Below, one piece after another: positions 10,341 to 20,500 of a stretch of DNA of 64,000 bases; position 1 is the stretch's first letter; every line of letters starts with the position of its first letter. The stretch comes from Phytophthora sp. 'mugwort' (taxonomy: Eukaryota; Oomycota; Peronosporomycetes; Peronosporales; Peronosporaceae): contig JAUCEF010000006.1 in assembly GCA_033558025.1 (NCBI GenBank), forward strand, positions 1,612,001-1,676,000. Reading direction: 5' to 3'. A model generated the notes under the pieces. The model was given only the letters and a program-made list of their open reading frames with translations, was not told the DNA's origin and searched no databases. Made by a program: the position numbers and the translations under genes.

Positions 10341-10509
10341 AAAACTTGTCGAGCAAAAACATGTCAGCATGGTGCACGGTGCAAACTTCAACTTCCTACC
10401 GGCATGTCTTGCAGGTTAATCACCTTCACGTGAAAGCGCAATGTGTGCCGATATAACGCGCGGCAACCTCTTAGATTTCATATATGTTGATATCCTCTTC
10501 AGTTCACGT

Positions 10510-10620
10510 CTTACAATGAGTGCTGGATTTGAAGTTGCTCTTCATGGATTTGCATTTGGTCATGACGGACTTCAGCGGCACTTGCCGAACTACGGCTGGA
10601 AAAGGTGTACATACTGTATA
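10510..10620 (+). repeat. copy B of an inverted coding duplication
   Basis: Plus-strand relative of the 10200-10340 segment; it keeps an aligned reading LHGFAFGHDGL against LREFGFVHDEF in copy A and then shifts frame relative to it. Both are fragments. Confidence 0.5.
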
Positions 10621-10639
10621 ACCTGGTTTTAGCGTAAAT

Positions 10640-11433
10640 ATAGGCTGCCTTAATTATCGAGACACCCTTTGAATGTTCGAACAATCACCATCCCGCGATA
10701 GTTCGTCACCGACCCCAAATCCCTGATGTACTCGAACTTGTGGTAACGCCCGTAAAGAGCCCTAGGATATACAGTATCTTTGCAGTCCATGCACGTACTA
10801 CGGTGGTCACGGAACTACAGTACAGTACATGTAATTGCTCGCAAGGAGACGTTAATCCCAGGACATTTTTTGCAAATGTGCCCTTCATATTACGGTGGTC
10901 AACGGAATCCGTTGATTGCTACAAGCATCACAGAGTATGTTTCCGAGCTGCGCTTTAGCTTGTGGCACTGTTTGCCTTCGTTATTTCCGCCGTGCTTCCG
11001 TTCTGGACGCTGGCGCATCATTGTTGTTTTGGCGCGCTTCGTGTATGTGTGTAATTCAGATACCGTGCTAGTTAACATGACTCAGTTCTTTTAATGGGGG
11101 TTGTCGGATACTAGAAGTACTCAACACCGTTGATACAGTTTCTCGAATGCTACTGTAGAGGTATCCACAATGCGGGGACAACTCCAAACCAGCTGGTCGA
11201 GTTGGTTGTTGAGAACAAATGCTGACAGGGCTACAACAAGCACCGACAGTAGTTAAATCATGCCATTGGTGAAACTGGAATGAATGATGGTGCAATCCTT
11301 AATTATTATGTACTACTTAGTACTACCAGTAGTAGTAATTAGGACCAACTAGTAATAAATTCATGTCAACAGATCCCGTAACCGCAATCTTACTTATCTC
11401 TGCACATGGTATCGCGCCCCATTGCTGCTACAA
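10640..11433. other. spacer downstream of P450; no gene recognised
   Basis: Open frames of 60-105 codons are present on both strands but without motifs. Near 11308-11340 lies TACTACTTAGTACTACCAGT, another TACTAC-type imperfect palindrome. Confidence 0.5.
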
Positions 11434-12606
11434 TCAGCATATTTTGGAGCATTTGCGAAGGGTCTTTTTGAGGCGGTCAATGGCGGCGCCCCCGATGGTT
11501 CGTACCGCGAACTGCAACTGATAAAGTGTTTCAGCCACAGTTTCCTCCCCGTCGTTGTTGCGACCCGAGTACTTATGATTTAGCCTGGGCTGGAACTTAT
11601 CTGAGCGCACCATGTTATCCGTAAACAGCCCAACCATCGCTTTCATCGCCATGCGACGCCCCACACAGACTCGAGACCCAGCGCCAAATGTCAAATCCAC
11701 GCCAGCCGCAAACGCATCACCCGACATCTCGTCCAGCGGGATCAAGACGTGCGTGTTCGGGGCGATGTTCATTTCAGCATCACCGCCGGGAAAATATCGC
11801 TCGACCACTGGGAACGGGTGAGCGCTGCAAATGCACTGCCGAATAATCTCTGGCGTAATGGGCTCCGTCCCAGGAGTCGCCTTAACCCATTCCTTAACTA
11901 CCACAGCAACGTCCGTCAGGTTGATCGCCGGCGAGATCACAAAGGGCTGCAGAATGAGCGAATAGTACTCTGGTTCCGCCCACTTCTCGCCAAAAAGTTC
12001 ATACAGTTGAGGTGTCTGCTTGATCTCTTTCACACACCACTCAATTGTACGCTCCTTCACCCCACGGTCAGCGAACCCTTTGAGCGCAATTTGCTTCCGC
12101 CACTCCCACGTCGCGTTGCAAACCTCCGCGAACTTTTCAGTATCAAACTCCCGATCGAAGATCCACTCGTAGAAACACGCAACCGAAAGCTCATTTACCT
12201 TCAGCGCGTCGATTACCGCCTCAGAACTCAGTAATTCTCGTCCTCGGGCCTCAAAAATGGTCGTGAGATGGGAGATTGGCTGCAGCACTTGCGTCAACTT
12301 GGTGAACTGCGTCTTCATCCGTCGCCACTGCTCCCCATTGACCGACTCGAGCGAAACCACGGGGCTCCAGGCCGGCAAAGACAGCTTGGCCTCGATCAGA
12401 GCGCCCTTGTCTGCAGTCGACTTGAGAACGCGGAACGCAAGGTCCGGGTCGGTCACCCACTGGAGCTTAACGCCTTGGCAGAAGGCGAGCAGGTGCAGCA
12501 GCAAGGCGCGCAGTGCCTGGGACCGAATTCCTACCATCATGGACACGACCGTGTACGCAGCGGCCATAGCGAACGCAGAGAGCGCAACTAGGAACACTAA
12601 CGTCAT
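11434..12606 (-). CDS. cytochrome P450, short form
   Basis: Intronless gene of 390 residues. It opens with a hydrophobic stretch (residues 1-25, TLVFLVALSAFAMAAAYTVV) that should anchor it in the endoplasmic reticulum. The K-helix ExxR motif is EIIR at 253-256, the conserved Arg of the following meander is in VVERYF at 267-272, and the haem-binding loop FGAGSRVCVG at 307-316 places the haem-ligand Cys at 314. All core haem motifs are therefore present, but the protein is about 100 residues shorter than a usual microsomal P450 and I cannot see a standard oxygen-binding I-helix motif (A/G)GxxT. It probably acts as a mono-oxygenase of unknown substrate; the shortness may also mean it is a divergent or decaying copy. 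It is transcribed away from ELP3 across a 284-bp spacer. Confidence 0.88.
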   Translation of the reverse strand: MTLVFLVALSAFAMAAAYTVVSMMVGIRSQALRALLLHLLAFCQGVKLQWVTDPDLAFRVLKSTADKGALIEAKLSLPAWSPVVSLESVNGEQWRRMKTQFTKLTQVLQPISHLTTIFEARGRELLSSEAVIDALKVNELSVACFYEWIFDREFDTEKFAEVCNATWEWRKQIALKGFADRGVKERTIEWCVKEIKQTPQLYELFGEKWAEPEYYSLILQPFVISPAINLTDVAVVVKEWVKATPGTEPITPEIIRQCICSAHPFPVVERYFPGGDAEMNIAPNTHVLIPLDEMSGDAFAAGVDLTFGAGSRVCVGRRMAMKAMVGLFTDNMVRSDKFQPRLNHKYSGRNNDGEETVAETLYQLQFAVRTIGGAAIDRLKKTLRKCSKIC

Positions 12607-12742
12607 GGTGGGTTAGATGATCTCACTGCCAATGACTCAGCAAGAATGCGGCACCCGACATCTTCGAACAGAGAAAAGACCCGGGACAATTTTTTGTAAA
12701 TCATCCAGTATTTTATCTAGACCTATATTTTTTAATATACCC

Positions 12743-12758
12743 ATACTACTAGTAGTAT
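12743..12758. repeat. 16-bp perfect palindrome in the P450/ELP3 spacer
   Basis: ATACTACTAGTAGTAT is self-complementary over 16 bp and lies in an AT-rich part of the divergent spacer 12607-12890. It is one of several TACTAC/GTAGTA palindromes between host genes in this window. Whether it is regulatory or a short repeat insertion is unknown. Confidence 0.6.
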
Positions 12759-12890
12759 TATATATACTTATACCCATTTGTTTTTTAAATGAGAATATAT
12801 TTAGCGCGTAAAAACAACTCTCGGATTGGCTGATTGATTTTACAGGGCTCTTGACCACCAGTACTAAATCGTGTCACCAGGCGCACCACC

Positions 12891-14975
12891 ATGACAGACG
12901 TGCAGCCTCTCTCGTCGCCTTCCCTGGCCTCTTCCGTGTCTGCAACCACTTGCACCAGCAATGCCAACGAGTCTTCCCACTCTCCTGCAATTTCCAGCTC
13001 ATCTGTTCATTTAAAGTCGACTCCAACCGCGGATATCGAGTCCATCCAGCTGCCCAAGCCCGACGTGAACGACCCCGCGACCTACAAGCGAAGCCAGGAC
13101 CCCAACTGGAAGAACACGGGGCTGGACGACATCTATGCCACGTGGGACAAGCTGGTGCCCGTGGACGATCTGCCTAAATTTGAAGAAATGGGTCTCTTTC
13201 TGATCGAACACGACCCTCAGACTGCTCGTGAACTCGAAAAAGTATTTGTGTTACTGCGGCGCAAATTCAAGTGTCTGCCCAAGAAATCTCAGATGAAGTT
13301 TGTGCTGGGATTATTGGTGGAAAGGGGCGCGGCGCCTAAGGGGCTGGCACTCGAGAAATTGCTGATTAAGAAGGCCCAGAAGAGTCAGTCGGGCGTCTTG
13401 GTCGTCACGGTGCTTACTAGTCCGTACCCGACGGTGAACGGTAAGAAGCAGAAGTTTAGCTGCCAATGGAACTGCTACTACTGCCCTAACGAACCCGATC
13501 AGCCGAGAAGCTACTTGCATGACGAGCCGAGTGTGCTGCGAGCGAATCGGAATGATTTTGACCCCGTGCTGCAATTCTGTGACCGCTGTGTGACGCTGGC
13601 GATGAATGGGCATCCAGTTGATAAAATTGAGCTGCTAGTGCTGGGAGGAACGTGGGCGTCGTACCCCGTGGAGTACCAGGAAACCTTTATTCGCGACTTA
13701 TTCTATGCGGCCAACACGTTCTTTAGCAGAGACAAACGTGACCGCCACAGTCTGGATGAAGAGAAGCTTGAGAACGAGACGGCGTCGGTGAAGATCATTG
13801 GCATCACGCTGGAGACGCGTCCGGATTGCATCACGCCAGAAGAGCTGCGTCGATTCCGTCGCTATGGATGCACGCGTGTGCAGCTGGGCATCCAGCACAC
13901 AGACGATGCGATCTTGAAGAAGATCAATCGCGGACACACGCTGGCTGAGGCGGTGCAGGCGCTGAAGTTGCTGCGTGACTGCTGCTATAAGACCGACATT
14001 CACTTGATGCCGAACCTTCCTGGCAGTGACCCGGAGAAGGATCGGGCCATGTTTGAATACGTGCTGCACTCGCCGGACCTGCAAGCGGATCAGTGGAAAA
14101 TCTACCCGTGTGAGATCACTCCATGGACTGTGATTAAGAAGTGGTACGACGAAGGCAGCTACGTGCCGTATGCCGATGATAAGCTCATTGAGTTGCTGAT
14201 GGACGTGAAGGCTGAAGTGCATCCGTGGATCCGACTGAATCGTGTGATCCGTGACATTCCGAGCCAGTACATTCTGGGAGGCATGGATGAGCCAAATTTA
14301 CGTCAGGTGATTTGCAACAAAATGATTGAGCGAGGCACACCCTGCAAGTGCATCCGATGTCGAGAGGTGAAGACTGATGACGCAGCGATTGCATCGGCAG
14401 AGTGTGTTGTTCGCGAGTACGAGGCCAATGAAGGCAGCGAATATTTTATCAGTTTTGAGACTCCAGACCGTTCCAAGATTTGTGGATTTGTTCGCTTGCG
14501 TCTCTCTAAGACTCCGGGTGGCGGTGTGTTCCCGGAGCTCGAGGGTGCAGCATTGATCCGAGAGCTGCACGTTTACGGTCAACTCGTGGCTGCTGTGAGC
14601 AAGGCGAACAAGAAAACAGCTAATGACACTTCTATTGATACAGAGGGCTCACACGCGCAGCATACAGGCTTCGGTACGAAACTGATGATGAAGGCAGAGG
14701 AGATCGCTCGCGCTCACGGACACAAGAAGGTGGCTGTGATTGCTGGCGTGGGTGTTCGTAACTTTTACAGACGGTTGGGCTTTGAAGTGGAAGGTGAGGG
14801 CGAGCTGATGATCAAGCACTTAGATGAGCTATCATCAAGTACTTGGTCGAAGATAAATTTGTTCGTCTCCGAGCGTCTAGGCTTGGATGTATCGACCTGT
14901 CAGTTGAGTACAATTGCCATTGGTGGTGCTATTGGCGTTAGTGCACTGGCTGCAGTATTGGCCCGAAGAAGGTAA
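12891..14975 (+). CDS. ELP3: Elongator protein 3 homologue, tail-anchored form
   Basis: Intronless, 694 residues. Elp3 modifies wobble uridine in tRNA as the catalytic subunit of Elongator, joining a radical-SAM domain to a GNAT acetyltransferase domain. Here the radical-SAM cluster reads CQWNCYYC (Cys 191, 195, 198), a CX3CX2C spacing rather than the longer first spacing of classical Elp3. Further Elp3 blocks are VLGGTWASYP (250-259), ITLETRPDC (305-313), CTRVQLGIQH (327-336) and the zinc-binding CKCIRC (485-490). The acetyl-CoA loop is QHTGFGTKLMM (590-600). The C-terminus continues past the usual end into a 20-residue hydrophobic segment (about 671-690) ending ARRR, as in tail-anchored proteins; a tail-anchored Elp3 at the mitochondrial outer membrane is known from Toxoplasma. 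The first 45 residues are Ser/Thr-rich. The start is the first ATG of the frame, in the context CACCATGACA. Confidence 0.93.
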   Translation: MTDVQPLSSPSLASSVSATTCTSNANESSHSPAISSSSVHLKSTPTADIESIQLPKPDVNDPATYKRSQDPNWKNTGLDDIYATWDKLVPVDDLPKFEEMGLFLIEHDPQTARELEKVFVLLRRKFKCLPKKSQMKFVLGLLVERGAAPKGLALEKLLIKKAQKSQSGVLVVTVLTSPYPTVNGKKQKFSCQWNCYYCPNEPDQPRSYLHDEPSVLRANRNDFDPVLQFCDRCVTLAMNGHPVDKIELLVLGGTWASYPVEYQETFIRDLFYAANTFFSRDKRDRHSLDEEKLENETASVKIIGITLETRPDCITPEELRRFRRYGCTRVQLGIQHTDDAILKKINRGHTLAEAVQALKLLRDCCYKTDIHLMPNLPGSDPEKDRAMFEYVLHSPDLQADQWKIYPCEITPWTVIKKWYDEGSYVPYADDKLIELLMDVKAEVHPWIRLNRVIRDIPSQYILGGMDEPNLRQVICNKMIERGTPCKCIRCREVKTDDAAIASAECVVREYEANEGSEYFISFETPDRSKICGFVRLRLSKTPGGGVFPELEGAALIRELHVYGQLVAAVSKANKKTANDTSIDTEGSHAQHTGFGTKLMMKAEEIARAHGHKKVAVIAGVGVRNFYRRLGFEVEGEGELMIKHLDELSSSTWSKINLFVSERLGLDVSTCQLSTIAIGGAIGVSALAAVLARRR

Positions 14976-15379
14976 TTCTCCCGTAAACTTGAGCTACTCA
15001 CAGCGGATTTTAGAGGAGACATTGCTACTAAGTGAATATCAGTTCCGCGATACCTTAGTAGTAGAATGTATGATTTTTGAACAAAACCTTTTGTCATGTT
15101 TTAGCTTATAGTCGCCATTCACTATCGCGCGATGATACTGGCGTTCTTTGCGTCTAGATTAGGCTAATGCAAAGGTGAGCGATACTCTTTCTGCTTTTAC
15201 CAAATCTTCGACATTGACATCATCATATTCCTAACTGCTGCACTTCCAACCCGGTAACGCCTAAAATTTTACTTTTTATTTTATTTGTCATTTTCATTGT
15301 GGAATGACAATGCATTCAGCAAGCCTGAAAGAAATGGAGAGTACTTGTTTTGCCGAACAGGGATCGCTGCATAATGCGT
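14976..15379. other. ELP3 3' spacer with small hairpin
   Basis: No gene seen. At 15025-15061 the arms CTACTAAG and CTTAGTAG can pair around a 21-nt loop, 50 bp beyond the ELP3 stop; it belongs to the TACTA-type palindromes and could lie in the 3' UTR. Confidence 0.5.
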
Positions 15380-16350
15380 TTAGGGCATTAAACGGAAATT
15401 TCCACTTGCTAGCGTATATGGACAAGGCTCGAGACCATTTGGATGATCTTCACCACCATCTCGGGGTCGCATTTTTGCCATATCATGGAAGGATTTCGTT
15501 TTCGAGACCAGCTGCAGATTGCGAAGCGTGAAGGTGAAACACTTGTCACGTAGCGCGATGTCGTTAATCCGAATAGCAACGAGTAGAGCGCTGGCTGCGT
15601 TGTCAATGAACAACGATTCCAGCATATTTTTCGAGCATTGTCGCTTAAGACTTTCCATGCCGTACTACGTTGAGCGCGTTCAGAACACGACAAAAAAAAC
15701 AACAGAAAGATGTCAGTACTATTGAAGGATCATAAATGCTGCATACGACGTACCCGGTGAGCGGCGACAAACAGCTCGGTCACATTTTCGCCCGAAATGT
15801 TCACTTGATCCGTGTACACACATTCAAAAGGAAGAGAGCTTGCGAGCTCCTTCCACCCAACTTTGGAACTGTCCATCGTCTTCCCAAGACGTCTCTCCTA
15901 ACAGGAGCACGACTGGGTAACTCCGCATAGGTGGAATCGATCCGTGCGGAGCGAGAGGAGGTGAGAAAAAATCGGCACAACCCCAAAATCGAACTCCGCT
16001 CAACAAAGCTCGAGTCAGAAGAGGGAGAAGGCTGGCGCGAAACGTCATAGCAGCAAAAATACGACCAGTGCTGGTTTCTCTCCTTGACTGCATGGTTGAA
16101 CAGCATCGTCTTCATTTCGTTGGACTCTCCCACTGTATTCTGGTCGATGACCTTCGAAAACCTCCGTTCGATTGGGGTACCAGCCGTGGAAAGATACTTC
16201 ACCGGTCCACACAGAACGACCTGGCAGAGCTCGTTCAAATGGTCCTGGATTTCCGTCAATGTGAATGGCGGATCATGCATTAGCAGGAAGTCGCGTCTCG
16301 CATTGAGCTCGAGGGTGAACGCTTGCGTCCGCCTTGACCACGTGCCGTAG
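15380..16350 (-). pseudogene. BTB/POZ-domain protein pseudogene
   Basis: Minus-strand fragments line up with a BTB domain read from right to left. A segment near 15790-15850 reads FECVYTDQVNISGENVTELF, matching the late strand-helix region of BTB domains (YTG.V.....NV.EL...A). It is followed in another frame by MLESLFIDNAASALLVAIRI and DIALRDKCFTFTLRN near 15540-15640, the BTB/BACK helical continuation, and then by DPEMVVKIIQMV. At least three frame changes and several stops break the gene. The preceding part (15860-16350) is open and contains PPFTLTEIQDHLNELCQVVL, which I do not recognise; it may be a partner domain of the same protein. Such proteins are usually substrate adaptors of Cullin-3 ubiquitin ligases, but this copy should be inactive. 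Confidence 0.6.
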
Positions 16351-16612
16351 CGACCAGCAACAGTAGCAAGAGCTCGTCATGCTCGGGTTTCCATCGAGGT
16401 AAAACCATTTGGTTGCACTTGGGACTGACAAATTCGCGAAGTGATGATATCCGTGATGAGTCACTACAACTGAGTGGCTTGAATAAAATGGCAGTTAATA
16501 TATTATCAGTGGCAATTTGTTAATGACCAAGTAACTTTGCTGACAGAGATCGGCTGTCCGGTAAACTATGCGTCACTTGCTCTAGTATTTTATTTTCTGG
16601 CAATCATCCCGA

Positions 16613-17179
16613 TTGCTCAGTGCGAGCGACATACTGCGCTCTACAGACAATCCTCTCTGCTGTAATGCATTCCTCCGATCCGATGCCGGTAGACGACTGC
16701 TGAACCCACAAGAACTGAACATTGTAGAGGACGACCCTGCGGATGAGGACTTCTGCAGCATTGAGTTCGAGATGGGCGACGCACCAGTTGAGGACGCCGG
16801 AAAATATGACCACGGATGAACTTCAGGAACGCACCTCATTGTAGAAGCTGATGCAATGAAGGTGCCTTCAAGAACTGTACAGAAGCTTCGAGGAATGCAG
16901 CGAGCGTTCAGAGAGGAGTTAGGACGTAAACAGGGTCAAAGTCTGGTTAAGCGGCTCCAGATAGTGTTATTTATGTATTTGCATTACAAACCAGAAAACC
17001 AGACGGTCTTGTATAAATACTTTTCATGCCTATCTGGAGTGTATGACAATTTGGGATATTACGGGTGGGAGAATGTCTGTATTCGGAATTTCCAAGCGCG
17101 GTGTACCATGATACATCTAAGAAAGTGTAGATGCCCTATTGCCACCTCTAAGAACGTACTCGGAATGGAATGTGTTTGA
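16613..17179 (+). other. unrecognised open frames, possibly a decayed gene
   Basis: Two plus-strand frames (16613-16819 and 16856-17179) follow each other. The first has an acidic tail DPADEDFCSIEFEMGD, the second a basic start KLRGMQRAFREELGRKQGQS. Neither shows a known domain and the junction contains a stop. I cannot tell whether this is a host gene remnant or transposon debris. The rest of the stretch up to 17518 holds nothing recognised. Confidence 0.25.
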
Positions 17180-17518
17180 GAATTGTGCAACATGTATGCA
17201 ATGATCGATTCAAGTTGAGCTAAGGTTGACGTGTTGTGATCCAACTTTATAGTTTGACTGAAATTCATAAAGACAAACCTGTCTCCATTGTTACTGCTAC
17301 ATCGCCATTTATTGACAAGCGTAAACTCTGATGAACTATTGGTGAGCAACGCTGGGTCAGAAGCTGAAGCTATCCAGCAGGCTACAGGACATCAGCATCA
17401 GCCGATCCAGGCTACATACCGGTCAGTCAGTCGCATCAAAGACGCGTGCCCATTATTTCACAGCGCCATAAAAACTAATATCGAGTACAATGTACATAGA
17501 GTGCTTTAATAGCTCGCC

Positions 17519-20500
17519 TTATACCCAAATGGATCGATCTTGCTCCCTGCGCGGGTTGGTCCGTGGAGCAACAGACTTGGCCATCGCCGTAGATGTCGCA
17601 GCAGCGGCGGTGGATTTAGCAACAGCGGTTCTAGCAGCGATCACTCCTGAGGCACGTTGACTCGAGACCAACGAGTCATCCAACGCCGTGAGCACTTCCT
17701 GCATGGATGGGCGTTCGGCAGGGGAGTCGTGGAAACAGTTCTGCATAAGCGTTTGGAGAGATGCTGGGAGCTCCTTTGGAACCGGCAGTCGTTCACCGCG
17801 TAAGACATGCATCATGGCCTCGATAGGAGATAGTGACGCAAACGGCGGAGACCTTGTGTAGGTCTCCCACATCAACACACCGAACATATAGACATCCGAG
17901 TCGTAAGAGAACGCGTGCGGCGGTTGCAATGACTCTGGCGCCATGTACTTTACAGGTCCCACGGCGTCTTTCACAAGCATTCCAGCCGTCTCAGATCGCA
18001 CACGACGACATAGACCAAAATCACAGATACGTACGCGATTGCCTTCGTCCACGAGACAATTGCGTGCAGCAAGATCGCGGTGGATAAAGCCACCTTCGTG
18101 GATATTAAGCAAGCCGGCAGCAGCGTCCTTGAGCATTCCAGTGCGTTCGTCGACGGATAGTGAAGAACTGCCTTGCAAGTTGTCTTCTAGACTCCCATAC
18201 GGAAGATACTTTGTCACCAATGCGAGCGGGAACTTCGTGTCTGTAGAGGCACCAACAAAGGGCACGATGCACGGGTGATGGCCAAACATATTCAGCATCG
18301 CGGCCTCGTGTTGAAACTCACGAACGATTTGGGAAGTAGTTTCACCGAACTCGCTAGCTCGAATGGTTTTCACTACCACATCCTGGCCATCCAGCGATGC
18401 ACGGTATGCATCACCAAAGTAGCCTTGTCCAACAAGCTCCTTCATCTCCAGCGACCGGAACGGAATCTCACGATAGGTCTGTTCCAGCACATCCATCCAG
18501 CCTTCTAGGACATCAGCTTCTAGCTCGGTAGGATCCATCGCTCGCGAACCAACCAATACAAACGAGTTCAGAACGGCAACAGATGAACCGACCGTAATTC
18601 GGGCCTTGAACAGTACACGCCCAAATGCTGCGCCTTCGGTGCATACCACATCATAATCTATGCTTGAGATCTCTCCTTCCCAAGCAAAACCTTGTGTCGC
18701 ACCATTCAGCACCTTAAATCCATTTGGCACTTCAAGTGTCACGTGCACAAGAGCGCCACGACGCATATCAAGTTTGGATTCAAGCGAGAGTTTTCGCGAC
18801 TCGGGACGATCCCTCGTGGCTACTTCGTGCATTTCGGACCGCTGATTCAAAAGAAAAGCCCAGACCGTGAACTGAAACGGTTTCGGCGATGGACACACGC
18901 TGGGTGGGGCAAATGCACTGAAGTTCACGCGATCCCGACGGCCAGGTACTCCTTTGAATTCCGATACCGCATCCAAACCGCCTTCCTCCGCCGCTCCTGT
19001 TGATGCAGATCGGCGAGGCTCAGGTGCAGCGGCCATTTGGATAGAACGATACACTTGCTGGAACTTGTCGGTCGGATAGTCCGCGTCATGGATACTGTTT
19101 GTGGGAGACAGTAAGTCGTAGTCGTGGTCATTCCCATAAGAGTCACGTCCTAGTCCACTGCTCCTCGGTGAGTTCATTGGCGAAAAACTATCGTAATCTC
19201 GCTGTTCAGACGGGCCGCGATAGATTGGACTTGGGTCAAGAGCGGTGATATACTGCGGAGGACTGTCTGTACAGCTCAACGGCGCATATGCACGCATATT
19301 TGTCACGTCGTCGTCTTCGTAGGAACGTGCAATATTTCCGTAGCGGCCCAAAATTTCAAGGTCGCTAATGTCGTGCGAGGATCCGGTCTGAGAAACTTGA
19401 GCGATACTCACAGACCGTTTATCCTCTCGCTCATTATGCTCCACTCTGTCGGGTTGCCTAGAGATATCACCGATGGAGCGTACTTGCTGGTCTGACAAAG
19501 TACTTGGACGGCGTCGGGCTCGAGATGATAACGCTCGCTTCCTAGGATCTCCACCAGAGCTTATAGGAGGTGCCTGTCTTGTGCGAGCGGAGGCAGCACG
19601 TGGCAATGGCCGTGCTGCAGGAGGGAACGGTGAAGCTGGAGGCACAGGTGATGCAGTTGGAACAGGAGCTGCTGCTGGCGCTGTGTGACGAGGAGCACTT
19701 GCTTTTGCATCTCCTAACAACTGTAATCGCCTTTGGGTAAATTCCTGCTTTTTCGCTTGTGGGCGAAAGGCTTCATCAGCTGCATGCTCGATGTCTCTTG
19801 CATACCTATCACGTTCTCTCGCCTCGATCTCTCTCTCTTGGCGATCATCACTTTCTTCACGTCGTTTTTCTTTCTTTTCTCGTGCTGCGAGGAGCTTTTG
19901 TTCGTATTTTTGCATCTTCCTCTCGTAGCGCTTTTGCTTCCACTCGGCATGCTTTTGCTTGCGAGATTTGCCGACCTTCGAATCCTTCAAGCCAGTGTGT
20001 TCCAAGTCAGCCTCGCCAGCCACTTCCCTTTCATCCCGGATAGTATCTCGGAATGAATCCTGTGCGCCCTTAAGATCTTGCGGAAATGAACCATGCAGTT
20101 CACTCAAACGGCGATGCACATGTTGTCGGTCCTGTAACAGGTCATCCAAACGGGCATCTTTGCCCATTTCGTTAGTGCCCTGCTGCTCATCCATGCGAAA
20201 ATCTTCATCACTTTCGTCGGGATCAAAGGCGTCGATCACGTCGTTTCGATCCCCATATTCCCGAGAAGAATGACGACCAATCGGTTCAGACCAGCTCGTG
20301 TGTATCAAATCATGGTGATGATCATGGTCTCGCTCGCGAGTGTCCGGAACAGTTGCCCGCTCCCAGCGTGCGTCATAACTCCCCCCACGTGCGCGTTGAG
20401 ACGGAAGAGGTGGTGCAGACGGAGTTAAGTCTAACGCCTCATACATACTTTTGTGCGCTGGTTTTTTCTTCAGGATCTCGTCTTCAGCATCGGAAAGTGT

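Noticed and set aside
11749..12616. Plus-strand frames of 107-161 codons opposite the P450
   Set aside because: Antisense shadows of a GC-rich gene with clear P450 motifs.
13698..14582. Minus-strand frames of 94-174 codons within ELP3
   Set aside because: Shadows of ELP3; no motifs of their own.
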